Positions 11,584 through 25,273 of a DNA stretch of 64,000 nucleotides are shown one piece after another (position 1 is the stretch's first letter; each line of letters starts with the position of its first letter). This stretch comes from Auanema rhodensis. Its lineage: Eukaryota > Nematoda > Chromadorea > Rhabditida > Rhabditidae. Position numbers and translations under genes: made by a program. The stretch lies in NCBI GenBank assembly GCA_964057225.1, contig OZ059894.1, positions 1,550,001 to 1,614,000 of the forward strand, in the 5' to 3' direction. A model generated the notes under the pieces. That model was not told the DNA's origin. It searched no databases and worked only from the letters and a program-made list of their open reading frames with translations.

Positions 11584-12636
11584 ATTTAGCAAAAAGTAGA
11601 TGTTTTTAAATTCCTTTTTTCAAGGCAAAGACGATGGACAATGTTTTTCAACGAAAAAATTAATTCTTCAGGGTGAAAATCGAGGATATAAGTGTGAACT
11701 TATATCAGTTGATATCTCGGTGCATTTTTAAGCTAGCGCAAATCTGATAACACGGATCGACGCAGCTTAAAAATCCGCATCGAATGCACTATACTACATT
11801 GAGAAACGCTTAATACAAAAATTAATTATGATCGTTTGAAAAATGATGCATTAGTGTATGTTGAGTTTCCATGTACACTCAACATTGCTTCCAAAAACAT
11901 TTTGACAAAAATTTTTTCGAAAAATTTCAAAATAATTTAGCAAAAAGTAGATGTTTTTAGATTCCTTTTTTCAAGGCAAAGACGATGGACAATGTTTTTC
12001 AACGAAAAAATTAATTCTTCAGGGTGAAAATCGAGGATATAAGTGTGAACTTATATCAGTTGATATCTCGGTGCATTTTTAAGCTAGCGCAAATCTGATA
12101 ACACAGATCGACGCAGCTTAAAAATCCGCATTGAATGCACTATACCACATTGAGAAACGCTTTATACAAAAATTAGTTATGATCGTTTAAAAAATGATGC
12201 ATTAGTGTATGTTGAGTTTCCATGTACACTCAACATTGCTTCCAAAAACATTTTGACAAAAATTTTTTCAAAAAATTTCAAAATAATTTAGCAAAAAGTA
12301 GATGTTTTTAGATTCCTTTTTCCAAGGCAAAGACGATGGACAATGTTATTCATCGAAAAAATTAATTCTTCAGGGTGAAAATCGAGGATATAAGTGTGAA
12401 CTTATATCAGTTGATATCTCGGTGCATTTTTAAGCTAGCGCAAATCTGATACCACAGATCGACGCAGCTTAAAAATCCGCATCGAATGCACTATACTACA
12501 TTGAGAAACGCTTAATACAAAAATTAGTTATGATCGTTTGAAAAATGATGCATTAGTGTATGTTGAGTTTCCATGTACACTCAACATTGCTTCCAAAAAC
12601 ATTTTGACAAAAATTTTTTCAAAAAATTTCAAAATA
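11584..12636. repeat. Three-monomer block (A-B-C), fourth occurrence
   Basis: The units at 11584, 11935 and 12286 carry the A, B and C diagnostics. The B unit has private changes (ctatacCacatt, gtttAaaaaatg) not seen in the other copies. The preceding unit (11233) resembles the unit at 703, with cgatataatttag just before it and caaggcGaag inside. Confidence 0.85.
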
Positions 12637-12987
12637 ATTTAGCAAAAAGTAGATGTTTTTAGATTCCTTTTTTCAAGGCAAAGACGATGGACAATGTTAT
12701 TCAACGAAAACATTAATTCTTCAGGGTGAAAATCGAGGATATAAGTGTGAACTTATATCAGTTGATATCTCGGTGCATTTTTAAGCTAGCGCAAATCTGA
12801 TAACACAGATCGACACAGCTTAAAAATCCGCATCGACTGCACTATACTACATTGAGAAACGCTTAATACAAAAATTAGTTATGATCGTTTGAAAAATGAT
12901 GCATTAGTGTATGTTGAGTTTCCATGTACACTCAACATTGCTTCCAAAAACATTTTGACAAAAATTTTTTCGAAAAATTTCAAAATA

Positions 12988-14391
12988 ATTTAGCAAAAAG
13001 TAGATGTTTTTAGATTCCTTTTTTCAAGGCAAAGACGATGGACAATGTTATTCAACGAAAAAATTAATTCTTCAGGGTGAAAATCGAGGATATAAGTGTG
13101 AACTTATATCAGTTGATATCTCGGTGCATTTTTAAGCTAGCGCAAATCTGATAACACAGATCGACGCAGCTTAAAAATCCGCATCGAATGCACTATACTA
13201 CATTGAGAAACGCTTAATACAAAAATTAGTTATGATCGTTTGAAAAATGATGCATTAGTGTATGTTGAGTTTCCATGTACACTCAACATTGCTTCCAAAA
13301 ACATTTTGACAAAACTTTTTTCGAAAAATTTCAAAATAATTTAGCAAAAAGTAGATGTTTTTAGATTCCTTTTTTCAAGGCAAAGACGATGGACAATGTT
13401 ATTCAACGAAAAAATTAATTCTTCAGGGTGAAAATCGAGGATATAAGTGTGAACTTATATCAGTTGATATCTCGGTGCATTTTTAAGCTAGCGCAAAGCT
13501 GATAACACAGATCGACGCAGCTTAAAAATCCGCATCGAATGCACTACATTACATTGAGAAACGCTTAATACAAAAATTAGTTATGATCGTTTGAAAAATG
13601 ATGCATTAGTGTATGTTGAGTTTCCATGTACACTCAACATTGCTTCCAAAAACATTTTGACAAAAATTTTTTCGAAAAATTTCAAAATAATTTAGCAAAA
13701 AGTAGATGTTTTTAGATTCCTTTTTTCAAGGCAAAGACGATGGACAATGTTATTCAACGAAAAAATTAATTCTTCAGGGTGAAAATCGAGGATATAAGTG
13801 TGAACTTATATCAGTTGATATCTCGGTGCATTTTTAAGCTAGCGCAAATCTGATAACACAGATCGACGCAGCTTAAAAATCCGCATCGAATGCACTATAC
13901 TACATTGAGAAACGCTTAATACAAAAATTAGTTATGATCGTTTGAAAAATGATGCATTAGTGTATGTTGAGTTTCCATGTACACTCAACATTGCTTCCAA
14001 AAACATTTTGACAAAACTTTTTTCGAAAAATTTCAAAATAATTTAGCAAAAAGTAGATGTTTTTAGATTCCTTTTTTCAAGGCAAAGACGATGGACAATG
14101 TTATTCAACGAAAAAATTAATTCTTCAGGGTGAAAATCGAGGATATAAGTGTGAACTTATATCAGTTGATATCTCGGTGCATTTTTAAGCTAGCGCAAAG
14201 CTGATAACACAGATCGACGCAGCTTAAAAATCCGCATCGAATGCACTACATTACATTGAGAAACGCTTAATACAAAAATTAGTTATGATCGTTTGAAAAA
14301 TGATGCATTAGTGTATGTTGAGTTTCCATGTACACTCAACATTGCTTCCAAAAACATTTTGACAAAAATTTTTTCGAAAAATTTCAAAATA
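12988..14391. repeat. 702-bp dimeric HOR, two copies
   Basis: Units 12988 and 13690 have ctatactac and the aaaacttttttcg tail. The alternating units 13339 and 14041 have gcaaaGctgat and ctacattac. A third copy of the same dimer lies at 28082-28783, about 14.4 kb away, showing transfer over distance as well as local duplication. Confidence 0.85.
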
Positions 14392-16146
14392 ATTTAGCAA
14401 AAAGTAGATGTTTTTAAATTCCTTTTTTCAAGGCAAAGACGATGGACAATGTTTTTCAACGAAAAAATTAATTCTTCAGGGTGAAAATCGAGGATATAAG
14501 TGTGAACTTATATCAGTTGATATCTCGGTGCATTTTTAAGCTAGCGCAAATCTGATAACACGGATCGACGCAGCTTAAAAATCCGCATCGAATGCATTAT
14601 ACTACATTGAGAAACGCTTAATACAAAAATTAGTTATGATCGTTTGAAAAATGATGCATTAGTGTATGTTGAGTTTCCATGTACACTCAACATTGCTTCC
14701 AAAAACATTTTGACAAAAATGTTTTCGGAAAATTTCAAAATAATTTAGCAAAAAGTAGATGTTTTTAGATTCCTTTTTTCAAGGCAAAGACGATGGACAA
14801 TGTTTTTCAACGAAAAAATTAATTCTTCAGGGTGAAAATCGAGGATATAAGTGTGAACTTATATCAGTTGATATCTCGGTGCATTTTTAAGCTAGCGCAA
14901 ATCTGATAACACAGATCGACGCAGCTTAAAAATCCGCATCGAATGCACTATACTACATTGAGAAACGCTTTATACAAAAAATAGTTATGATCGTTTGAAA
15001 AATGATGCATTAGTGTATGTTGAGTTTCCATGTACACTCAACATTGCTTCCAAAAACATTTTGACAAAAATTTTTTCAAAAAATTTCAAAATAATTTAGC
15101 AAAAAGTAGATGTTTTTAGATTCCTTTTTTCAAGGCAAAGACGATGGACAATGTTATTCAACGAAAACATTAATTCTTCAGGGTGAAAATCGAGGATATA
15201 AGTGTGAACTTATATCAGTTGATATCTCGGTGCATTTTTAAGCTAGCGCAAATCTGATAACACAGATCGACGCAGCTTAAAAATCCGCATCGAATGCACT
15301 ATACTACATTGAGAAACGCTTAATACAAAAATTAGTTATGATCGTTTGAAAAATGATGCATTAGTGTATGTTGAGTTTCCATGTACACTCAACATTGCTT
15401 CCAAAAACATTTTGACAAAAATTTTTTCGAAAAATTTCAAAATAATTTAGCAAAAAGTAGATGTTTTTAGATTCCTTTTTTCAAGGCGAAGACGATGGAC
15501 AATGTTATTCAACGAAAAAATTAATTCTTCAGGGTGAAAATCGAGGATATAAGTGTGAACTTATATCAGTTGATATCTCGGTGCATTTTTAAGCTAGCGC
15601 AAATCTGTTAACACAGATCGACGCAGCTTAAAAATCCGCATCGAATGCACTATACTACATTGAGAAACGCTTAATACAAAAATTAGTTATGATCGTTTGA
15701 AAAATGATGCATTAGTGTATGTTGAGTTTCCATGTACACTCAACATTGCTTCCAAAAACATTTTGACAAAAATTTTTTCAAAAAATTTCAAAATAATTTA
15801 GCAAAAAGTAGATGTTTTTAGATTCCTTTCTCCAAGGCAAAGACGATCGACAATGTTTTTCAACGAAAAAATTAATTCTTCAGGGTGAAAATCGAGGATA
15901 TAAGTGTGAACTTATATCAGTTGATATCTCGGTGCATTTTTAAGCTAGCGCAAATCTGATAACACAGATCGACGCAGCTTAAAAATCCGCATCGAATGCA
16001 CTATACTACATTGAGAAACGCTTAATACAAAAATTAGTTATGATCGTTTGAAAAATGATGCATTAGTGTATGTTGAGTTTCCATGTACACTCAACATTGC
16101 TTCCAAAAACATTTTGACAAAAATTTTTTCAAAAAATTTCAAAATA

Positions 16147-16498
16147 ATTTAGCAAAAAGTAGATGTTTTTAGATTCCTTTTTTTCAAGGCAAAGACGATG
16201 GACAATGTTATTCAACGAAAAAATTAATTCTTCAGGGTGAAAATCGAGGATATAAGTGTGAACTTATATCAGTTGATATCTCGGTGCATTTTTAAGCTAG
16301 CGCAAATCTGATAACACAGATCGACGCAGCTTAAAAATCCGCACCGAATGCACTATATTACATTGAGAAACGCTTAATACAAAAATTAGTTATGATCGTT
16401 TGAAAAATGATGCATTAGTGTATGTTGAGTTTCCATGTACACTCAACATTGCTTCCAAAAACATTTTGACAAAAATTTTTTCGAAAAATTTCAAAATA
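16147..16498. repeat. 352-bp monomer with one extra T
   Basis: The T run before caaggc is seven bases (16178-16184) rather than the usual six, which shifts the phase by +1 until 31590. It is one of only two length changes in the array. A homopolymer position makes a sequencing or consensus error as likely as a real variant. Confidence 0.9.
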
Positions 16499-17200
16499 AT
16501 TTAGCAAAAAGTAGATGTTTTGAAATTCCTTTTTTCAAGGCAAAGACGATGGACAATGTTTTTCAACGAAAAAATTAATTCTTCAGGGTGAAAATCGAGG
16601 ATATAAGTGTGAACTTATATCAGTTGATATCTCGGTGCATTTTTAAGCTAGCGCAAATCTGATAACACGGATCGACGCAGCTTAAAAATCCGCATCGAAT
16701 GCACTATACTACATTGAGAAACGCTTAATACAAAAATTAATTATGATCGTTTGAAAAATGATGCATTAGTGTATGTTGAGTTTCCATGTACACTCAACAT
16801 TGCTTCCAAAAACATTTTGACAAAAATTTTTTCGAAAAATTTCAAAATAATTTAGCAAAAAGTAGATGTTTTTAGATTCCTTTTTTCAAGGCAAAGACGA
16901 TGGACAATGTTTTTCAACGAAAAAATTAATTCTTCAGGGTGAAAATCGAGGATATAAGTGTGAACTTATATCAGTTGATATCTCGGTGCATTTTTAAGCT
17001 AGCGCAAATCTGATAACACAGATCGACGCAGCTTAAAAATCCGCATCGAATGCACTATACTAAATTGAGAAACGCTTAATACAAAAATTAGTTATGATCG
17101 TTTGAAAAATGATGCATTAGTGTATGTTGAGTTTCCATGTACACTCAACATTGCTTCCAAAAACATTTTGACAAAACTTTTTTCGAAAAATTTCAAAATA

Positions 17201-18604
17201 ATTTAGCAAAAAGTAGATGTTTTTAGATTCCTTTTTCCAAGGCAAAGAAGATGGACAATGTTATTCATCGAAAAAATTAATTCTTCAGGGTGAAAATCGA
17301 GGATATAAGTGTGAACTTATATCAGTTGATATCTCGGTGCATTTTTAAGCTAGCGCAAATCTGATACCACAGATCGACGCAGCTTAAAAATCCGCATCGA
17401 ATGCACTATATTACATTGAGAAACGCTTAATACAAAAATTAGTTATGATCGTTTGAAAAATGATGCATTAGTGTATGTTGAGTTTCCATGTACACTCAAC
17501 ATTGCTTCCAAAAACATTTTGACAAAAATTTTTTCAAAAAATTTCGAAATAATTTAGCAAAAAGTAGATGTTTTTAGATTCCTTTTTTCAAGGCAAAGAC
17601 GATGGACAATGTTATTCAACGAAAAAATTAATTCTTCAGGGTGAAAATCGAGGATATAAGTGTGAACATATATCAGTTGATATCTCGGTGCATTTTTAAG
17701 CTAGCGCAAATCTGATAACACAGATCGACGCAGCTTAAAAATCCGCATCGAATGCACTATACTAAATTGAGAAACGCTTAATACAAAAATTAGTTATGAT
17801 CGTTTGAAAAATGATGCATTAGTGTATGTTGAGTTTCCATGTACACTCAACATTGCTTCCAAAAACATTTTGACAAAACTTTTTTCGAAAAATTTCAAAA
17901 TAATTTAGCAAAAAGTAGATGTTTTTAGATTCCTTTTTCCAAGGCAAAGACGATGGACAATGTTATTCATCGAAAAAATTAATTCTTCAGGGTGAAAATC
18001 GAGGATATAAGTGTGAACTTATATCAGTTGATATCTCGGTGCATTTTTAAGCTAGCGCAAATCTGATACCACAGATCGACGCAGCTTAAAAATCCGCATC
18101 GAATGCACTATATTACATTGAGAAACGCTTAATACAAAAATTAGTTATGATCGTTTGAAAAATGATGCATTAGTGTATGTTGAGTTTCCATGTACACTCA
18201 ACATTGCTTCCAAAAACATTTTGACAAAAATTTTTTCAAAAAATTTCGAAATAATTTAGCAAAAAGTAGATGTTTTTAGATTCCTTTTTTCAAGGCAAAG
18301 ACGATGGACAATGTTATTCAACGAAAAAATTAATTCTTCAGGGTGAAAATCGAGGATATAAGTGTGAACATATATCAGTTGATATCTCGGTGCATTTTTA
18401 AGCTAGCGCAAATCTGATAACACAGATCGACGCAGCTTAAAAATCCACATCGAATGCACTATACTACATTGAGAAACGCTTTATACAAAAATTAGTTATG
18501 ATCGTTTGAAAAATGATGCATTAGTGTATGTTGAGTTTCCATGTACACTCAACATTGCTTCCAAAAACATTTTGACAAAACTTTTTTCGAAAAATTTCAA
18601 AATA
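17201..18604. repeat. 702-bp dimeric duplication
   Basis: Units 17201 and 17903 share tttttCcaagg, attcaTcgaaa, gataCcacag and tatattac (type C of the 4-12 kb block). The alternating units 17552 and 18254 have aacAtatatc. The unit at 17201 has a private gaAgatgg, and the unit at 18254 has private ccAcatcg and gctttatac. Confidence 0.85.
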
Positions 18605-20008
18605 ATTTAGCAAAAAGTAGATGTTTTTAGATTCCTTTTTTCAAAGCAAAGACGATGGACAATGTTATTCAACGAAAAAATTAATTCTTCAGGGTGAAAA
18701 TCGAGGATATAAGTGTGAACTTATATCAGTTGATATCTCGGTGCATTTTTAAGCTAGCGCAAATCTGATAACACAGATCGACGCAGCTTAAAAATCCGCA
18801 TCGAATGCACTATACTACATTGAGAAACGCTTAATACAAAAATTAGTTATGATCGTTTGAAAAATGATGCATTAGTGTATGTTGAGTTTCCATGTACACT
18901 CAACATTGCTTCCAAAAACATTTTGACAAAAATTTTTTCAAAAAATTTCAAAATAATTTAGCGAAAAGTAGATGTTTTTAGATTCCTTTTTTCAAGGCAA
19001 AGACGATCGACAATGTTTTTCAACGAAAAAATTAATTCTTCAGGGTGAAAATCGAGGATATAAGTGTGAACTTATATCAGTTGATATCTCGGTGCATTTT
19101 TAAGCTAGCGCAAATCTGATAACACAGATCGACGCAGCTTAAAAATCCGCATCGAATGAACTATACTACATTGAGAAACGCTTAATACAAAAATTAGTTA
19201 TGATCGTTTGAAAAATGATGCATTAGTGTATGTTGAGTTTCCATGTACACTCAACATTGCTTCCAAAAACATTTTGACAAAAATTTTTTCAAAAAATTTC
19301 AAAATAATTTAGCAAAAAGTAGATGTTTTTAGATTCCTTTTTTCAAGGCAAAGACGATGGACAATGTTATTCAACGAAAAAATTAATTCTTCAGGGTGAA
19401 AATCGAGGATATAAGTGTGAACTTATATCAGTTGATATCTCGGTGCATTTTTAAGCTAGCGCAAATCTGATAACACAGATCGACGCAGCTTAAAAATCCG
19501 CACCGAATGCACTATATTACATTGAGAAACGCTTAATACAAAAATTAGTTATGATCGTTTGAAAAATGATGCATTAGTGTATGTTGAGTTTCCATGTACA
19601 CTCAACATTGCTTCCAAAAACATTTTGACAAAAATTTTTTCAAAAAATTTGAAAATAATTTAGCAAAAAGTAGATGTTTTTAGATTCCTTTTTTCAAGGC
19701 AAAGACGATGGACAATGTTATTCAACGAAAAAATTAATTCTTCAGGGTGAAAATCGAGGATATAAGTGTGAACATATATCAGTTGATATCTCGGTGCATT
19801 TTTAAGCTAGCGCAAATCTGATAACACAGATCGACGCAGCTTAAAAATCCGCATCGAATGCACTATACTACATTGAGAAACGCTTAATACAAAAATTAGT
19901 TATGATCGTTTGAAAAATGATGCATTAGTGTATGTTGAGTTTCCATGTACACTCAACATTGCTTCCAAAAACATTTTGACAAAACTTTTTTCGAAAAATT
20001 TCAAAATA

Positions 20009-22816
20009 ATTTAGCAAAAAGTAGATGTTTTTAGATTCCTTTTTTCAAGGCAAAGACGATGGACATTGTTATTCAACGAAAAAATTAATTCTTCAGGGTG
20101 AAAATCGAGGATATAAGTGTGAACATATATCAGTTGATATCTCGGTGCATTTTTAAGCTAGCGCAAATCTGATAACACAGATCGACGCAGCTTAAAAATC
20201 CGCATCGAATGCACTATACTACATTGAGAAACGCTTAATACAAAAATTAGTTATGATCGTTTGAAAAATGATGCATTAGTGTATGTTGAGTTTCCATGTA
20301 CACTCAACATTGCTTCCAAAAACATTTTGACAAAAATTTTTTCAAAAAATTTCGAAATAATTTAGCAAAAAGTAGATGTTTTTAGATTCCTTTTTTCAAG
20401 GCAAAGACGATGGACAATGTTATTCAACGAAAAAATTAATTCTTCAGGGTGAAAATCGAGGATATAAGTGTGAACTTATATCAGTTGATATCTCGGTGCA
20501 TTTTTAAGCTAGCGCAAATCTGATAACACAGATCGACGCAGCTTAAAAATCCGCATCGAATGCACTATATTACATTGAGAAACGCTTAATACAAAAATTA
20601 GTTATGATCGTTTGAAAAATGATGCATTAGTGTATGTTGAGTTTCCATGTACACTCAACATTGCTTCCAAAAACATTTTGACAAAAATTTTTTCAAAAAA
20701 TTTCGAAATAATTTAGCAAAAAGTAGATGTTTTTAGATTCCTTTTTTCAAGGCAAAGACGATGGACATTGTTATTCAACGAAAAAATTAATTCTTCAGGG
20801 TGAAAATCGAGGATATAAGTGTGAACATATATCAGTTGATATCTCGGTGCATTTTTAAGCTAGCGCAAATCTGATAACACAGATCGACGCAGCTTAAAAA
20901 TCCGCATCGAATGCACTATACTACATTGAGAAACGCTTAATACAAAAATTAGTTATGATCGTTTGAAAAATGATGCATTAGTGTATGTTGAGTTTCCATG
21001 TACACTCAACATTGCTTCCAAAAACATTTTGACAAAACTTTTTTCGAAAAATTTCAAAATAATTTAGCAAAAAGTAGATGTTTTTAGATTCCTTTTTTCA
21101 AAGCAAAGACGATGGACAATGTTTTTCAACGAAAAAATTAATTCTTCAGGGTGAAAATCGAGGATATATGTGTGAACTTATATCAGTTGATATCTCGGTG
21201 CATTTTTAAGCTAGCGCAAATCTGATAACACAGATCGACGCAGCTTAAAAATCCGCATCGAATGCACTATACTACATTGAGAAACGCTTAATACAAAAAT
21301 TAGTTATTATCGTTTGAAAAATGATGCATTAGTGTATGTTGAGTTTCCATGTACACTCAACATTGCTTCCAAAAACATTTTGACAAAAATTTTTTCAAAA
21401 AATTTCAAAATAATTTAGCAAAAAGTAGATGTTTTTAGATTCCTTTTTTCAAGGCAAAGACGATGGACAATGTTATTCAACGAAAAAATTAATTCTTCAG
21501 GGTGAAAATCGAGGATATAAGTGTGAACTTATATCAGTTGATATCTCGGTGCATTTTTAAGCTAGCGCAAATCTGATAACACAGATCGACGCAGCTTGAA
21601 AATCCGCATCGAATGCACTATACTACATTGAGAAACGCTTAATACAAAAATTAGTTATGATCGTTTGAAAAATGATGCATTAGTGTATGTTGAGTTTCCA
21701 TGTACACTCAACATTGCTTCCAAAAACATTTTGACAAAAATTTTTTCAAAAAATTTCAAAATAATTTAGCAAAAAGTAGATGTTTTTAGATTCCTTTTTT
21801 CAAGGCAAAGACGATGGACAATGTTATTCAACGAAAAAATTAATTCTTCAGGGTGAAAATCGAGGATATAAGTGTGAACTTATATCAGTTGATATCTCGG
21901 TGCATTTTTAAGCTAGCGCAAATCTGATAACACAGATCGACGCAGCTTAAAAATCCGCATCGAATGCACTATATTACATTGAGAAACGCTTAATACAAAA
22001 ATTAGTTATGATCGTTTGAAAAATGATGCATTAGTGTATGTTGAGTTTCCATGTACACTCAACATTGCTTCCAAAAACATTTTGACAAAAATTTTTTCAA
22101 AAAATTTCGAAATAATTTAGCAAAAAGTAGATGTTTTTAGATTCCTTTTTTCAAGGCAAAGACGATGGACAATGTTATTCAACGAAATAATTAATTCTTC
22201 AGGGTGAACATCGAGGATATAAGTGTGAACATATATCAGTTGATATCTCGGTGCATTTTTAAGCTAGCGCAAATCTGATAACACAGATCGACGCAGCTTA
22301 AAAATCCGCATCGAATGCACTATACTACATTGAGAAACGCTTAATACAAAAATTAGTTATGATCGTTTGAAAAATGATGCATTAGTGTATGTTGAGTTTC
22401 CATGTACACTCAACATTGCTTCCAAAAACATTTTGACAAAACTTTTTTCGAAAAATTTCAAAATAATTTAGCAAAAAGTAGATGTTTTTAGATTCCTTTT
22501 TTCAAAGCAAAGACGATGGACAATGTTTTTCAACGAAAAAATTAATTCTTCAGGGTGAAAATCGAGGATATATGTGTGAACTTATATCAGTTGATATCTC
22601 GGTGCATTTTTAAGCTAGCGCAAATCTGATAACACAGATCGACGCAGCTTAAAAATCCGCATCGAATGCACTATACTACATTGAGAAACGCTTAATACAA
22701 AAATTAGTTATGATCGTTTGAAAAATGATGCATTAGTGTATGTTGAGTTTCCATGTACACTCAACATTGCTTCCAAAAACATTTTGACAAAACTTTTTTC
22801 GAAAAATTTCAAAATA
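20009..22816. repeat. Eight-monomer HOR copy 1
   Basis: The ordered markers are gacaTtgttattc with aacAtatatc (20009), tatattac (20360), gacaTtg again (20711), tcaaAgcaaag with gatataTg and gttaTtatcg (21062), cttGaaaatcc (21413), tatattac (21764), gtgaaCatcg (22115) and gatataTg (22466). The order is repeated in the next segment, 22817-25273, less one monomer. The unit at 22115 has a private aacgaaaTaatt. Confidence 0.85.
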
Positions 22817-25273
22817 ATTTAGCAAAAAGTAGATGTTTTTAGATTCCTTTTTTCAAGGCAAAGACGATGGACATTGTTATTCAACGAAAAAATTAATTCT
22901 TCAGGGTGAAAATCGAGGATATAAGTGTGAACTTATATCAGTTGATATCTCGGTGCATTTTTAAGCTAGCGCAAATCTGATAACACAGATCGACGCAGCT
23001 TAAAAATCCGCATCGAATGCACTATACTACATTGAGAAACGCTTAATACAAAAATTAGTTATGATCGTTTGAAAAATGATGCATTAGTGTATGTTGAGTT
23101 TCCATGTACACTCAACATTGCTTCCAAAAACATTTTGACAAAAATTTTTTCAAAAAATTTCGAAATAATTTAGCAAAAAGTAGATGTTTTTAGATTCCTT
23201 TTTTCAAGGCAAAGACGATGGACAATGTTATTCAACGAAAAAATTAATTCTTCAGGGTGAAAATCGAGGATATAAGTGTGAACTTATATCAGTTGATATC
23301 TCGGTGCATTTTTAAGCTAGCGCAAATCTGATAACACAGATCGACGCAGCTTAAAAATCCGCATCGAATGCACTATATTACATTGAGAAACGCTTAATAC
23401 AAAAATTAGTTATGATCGTTTGAAAAATGATGCATTAGTGTATGTTGAGTTTCCATGTACACTCAACATTGCTTCCAAAAACATTTTGACAAAAATTTTT
23501 TCAAAAAATTTCGAAATAATTTAGCAAAAAGTAGATGTTTTTAGATTCCTTTTTTCAAGGCAAAGACGATGGACATTGTTATTCAACGAAAAAATTAATT
23601 CTTCAGGGTGAAAATCGAGGATATAAGTGTGAACATATATCAGTTGATATCTCGGTGCATTTTTAAGCTAGCGCAAATCTGATAACACAGATCGACGCAG
23701 CTTAAAAATCCGCATCGAATGCACTATACTACATTGAGAAACGCTTAATACAAAAATTAGTTATGATCGTTTGAAAAATGATGCATTAGTGTATGTTGAG
23801 TTTCCATGTACACTCAACATTGCTTCCAAAAACATTTTGACAAAACTTTTTTCGAAAAATTTCAAAATAATTTAGCAAAAAGTAGATGTTTTTAGATTCC
23901 TTTTTTCAAAGCAAAGACGATGGACAATGTTTTTCAACGAAAAAATTAATTCTTCAGGGTGAAAATCGAGGATATATGTGTGAACTTATATCAGTTGATA
24001 TCTCGGTGCATTTTTAAGCTAGCGCAAATCTGATAACACAGATCGACGCAGCTTAAAAATCCGCATCGAATGCACTATACTACATTGAGAAACGCTTAAT
24101 ACAAAAATTAGTTATTATCGTTTGAAAAATGATGCATTAGTGTATGTTGAGTTTCCATGTACACTCAACATTGCTTCCAAAAACATTTTGACAAAAATTT
24201 TTTCAAAAAATTTCAAAATAATTTAGCAAAAAGTAGATGTTTTTAGATTCCTTTTTTCAAGGCAAAGACGATGGACAATGTTATTCAACGAAAAAATTAA
24301 TTCTTCAGGGTGAAAATCGAGGATATAAGTGTGAACTTATATCAGTTGATATCTCGGTGCATTTTTAAGCTAGCGCAAATCTGATAACACAGATCGACGC
24401 AGCTTAAAAATCCGCATCGAATGCACTATATTACATTGAGAAACGCTTAATACAAAAATTAGTTATGATCGTTTGAAAAATGATGCATTAGTGTATGTTG
24501 AGTTTCCATGTACACTCAACATTGCTTCCAAAAACATTTTGACAAAAATTTTTTCAAAAAATTTCGAAATAATTTAGCAAAAAGTAGATGTTTTTAGATT
24601 CCTTTTTTCAAGGCAAAGACGATGGACAATGTTATTCAACGAAAAAATTAATTCTTCAGGGTGAACATCGAGGATATAAGTGTGAACATATATCAGTTGA
24701 TATCTCGGTGCATTTTTAAGCTAGCGCAAATCTGATAACACAGATCGACGCAGCTTAAAAATCCGCATCGAATGCACTATACTACATTGAGAAACGCTTA
24801 ATACAAAAATTAGTTATGATCGTTTGAAAAATGATGCATTAGTGTATGTTGAGTTTCCATGTACACTCAACATTGCTTCCAAAAACATTTTGACAAAACT
24901 TTTTTCGAAAAATTTCAAAATAATTTAGCAAAAAGTAGATGTTTTTAGATTCCTTTTTTCAAAGCAAAGACGATGGACAATGTTTTTCAACGAAAAAATT
25001 AATTCTTCAGGGTGGAAATCGAGGATATATGTGTGAACTTATATCAGTTGATATCTCGGTGCATTTTTAAGCTAGCGCAAATCTGATAACACAGATCGAC
25101 GCAGCTTAAAAATCCGCATCGAATGCACTATACTACATTGAGAAACGCTTAATACAAAAATTAGTTATGATCGTTTGAAAAATGATGCATTAGTGTATGT
25201 TGAGTTTCCATGTACACTCAACATTGCTTCCAAAAACATTTTGACAAAAATTTTTTCAAAAAATTTCAAAATA
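22817..25273. repeat. Seven-monomer copy 2 of the 20-kb HOR, one monomer missing
   Basis: Units 22817, 23168, 23519 and 23870 match 20009, 20360, 20711 and 21062 (2808-bp spacing), including the rare gttaTtatcg in 23870. Units 24221, 24572 and 24923 match 21764, 22115 and 22466 (2457-bp spacing), including gtgaaCatcg. The equivalent of the 21413 monomer is absent. The precise whole-monomer deletion is the expected product of unequal exchange in register. Confidence 0.85.
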
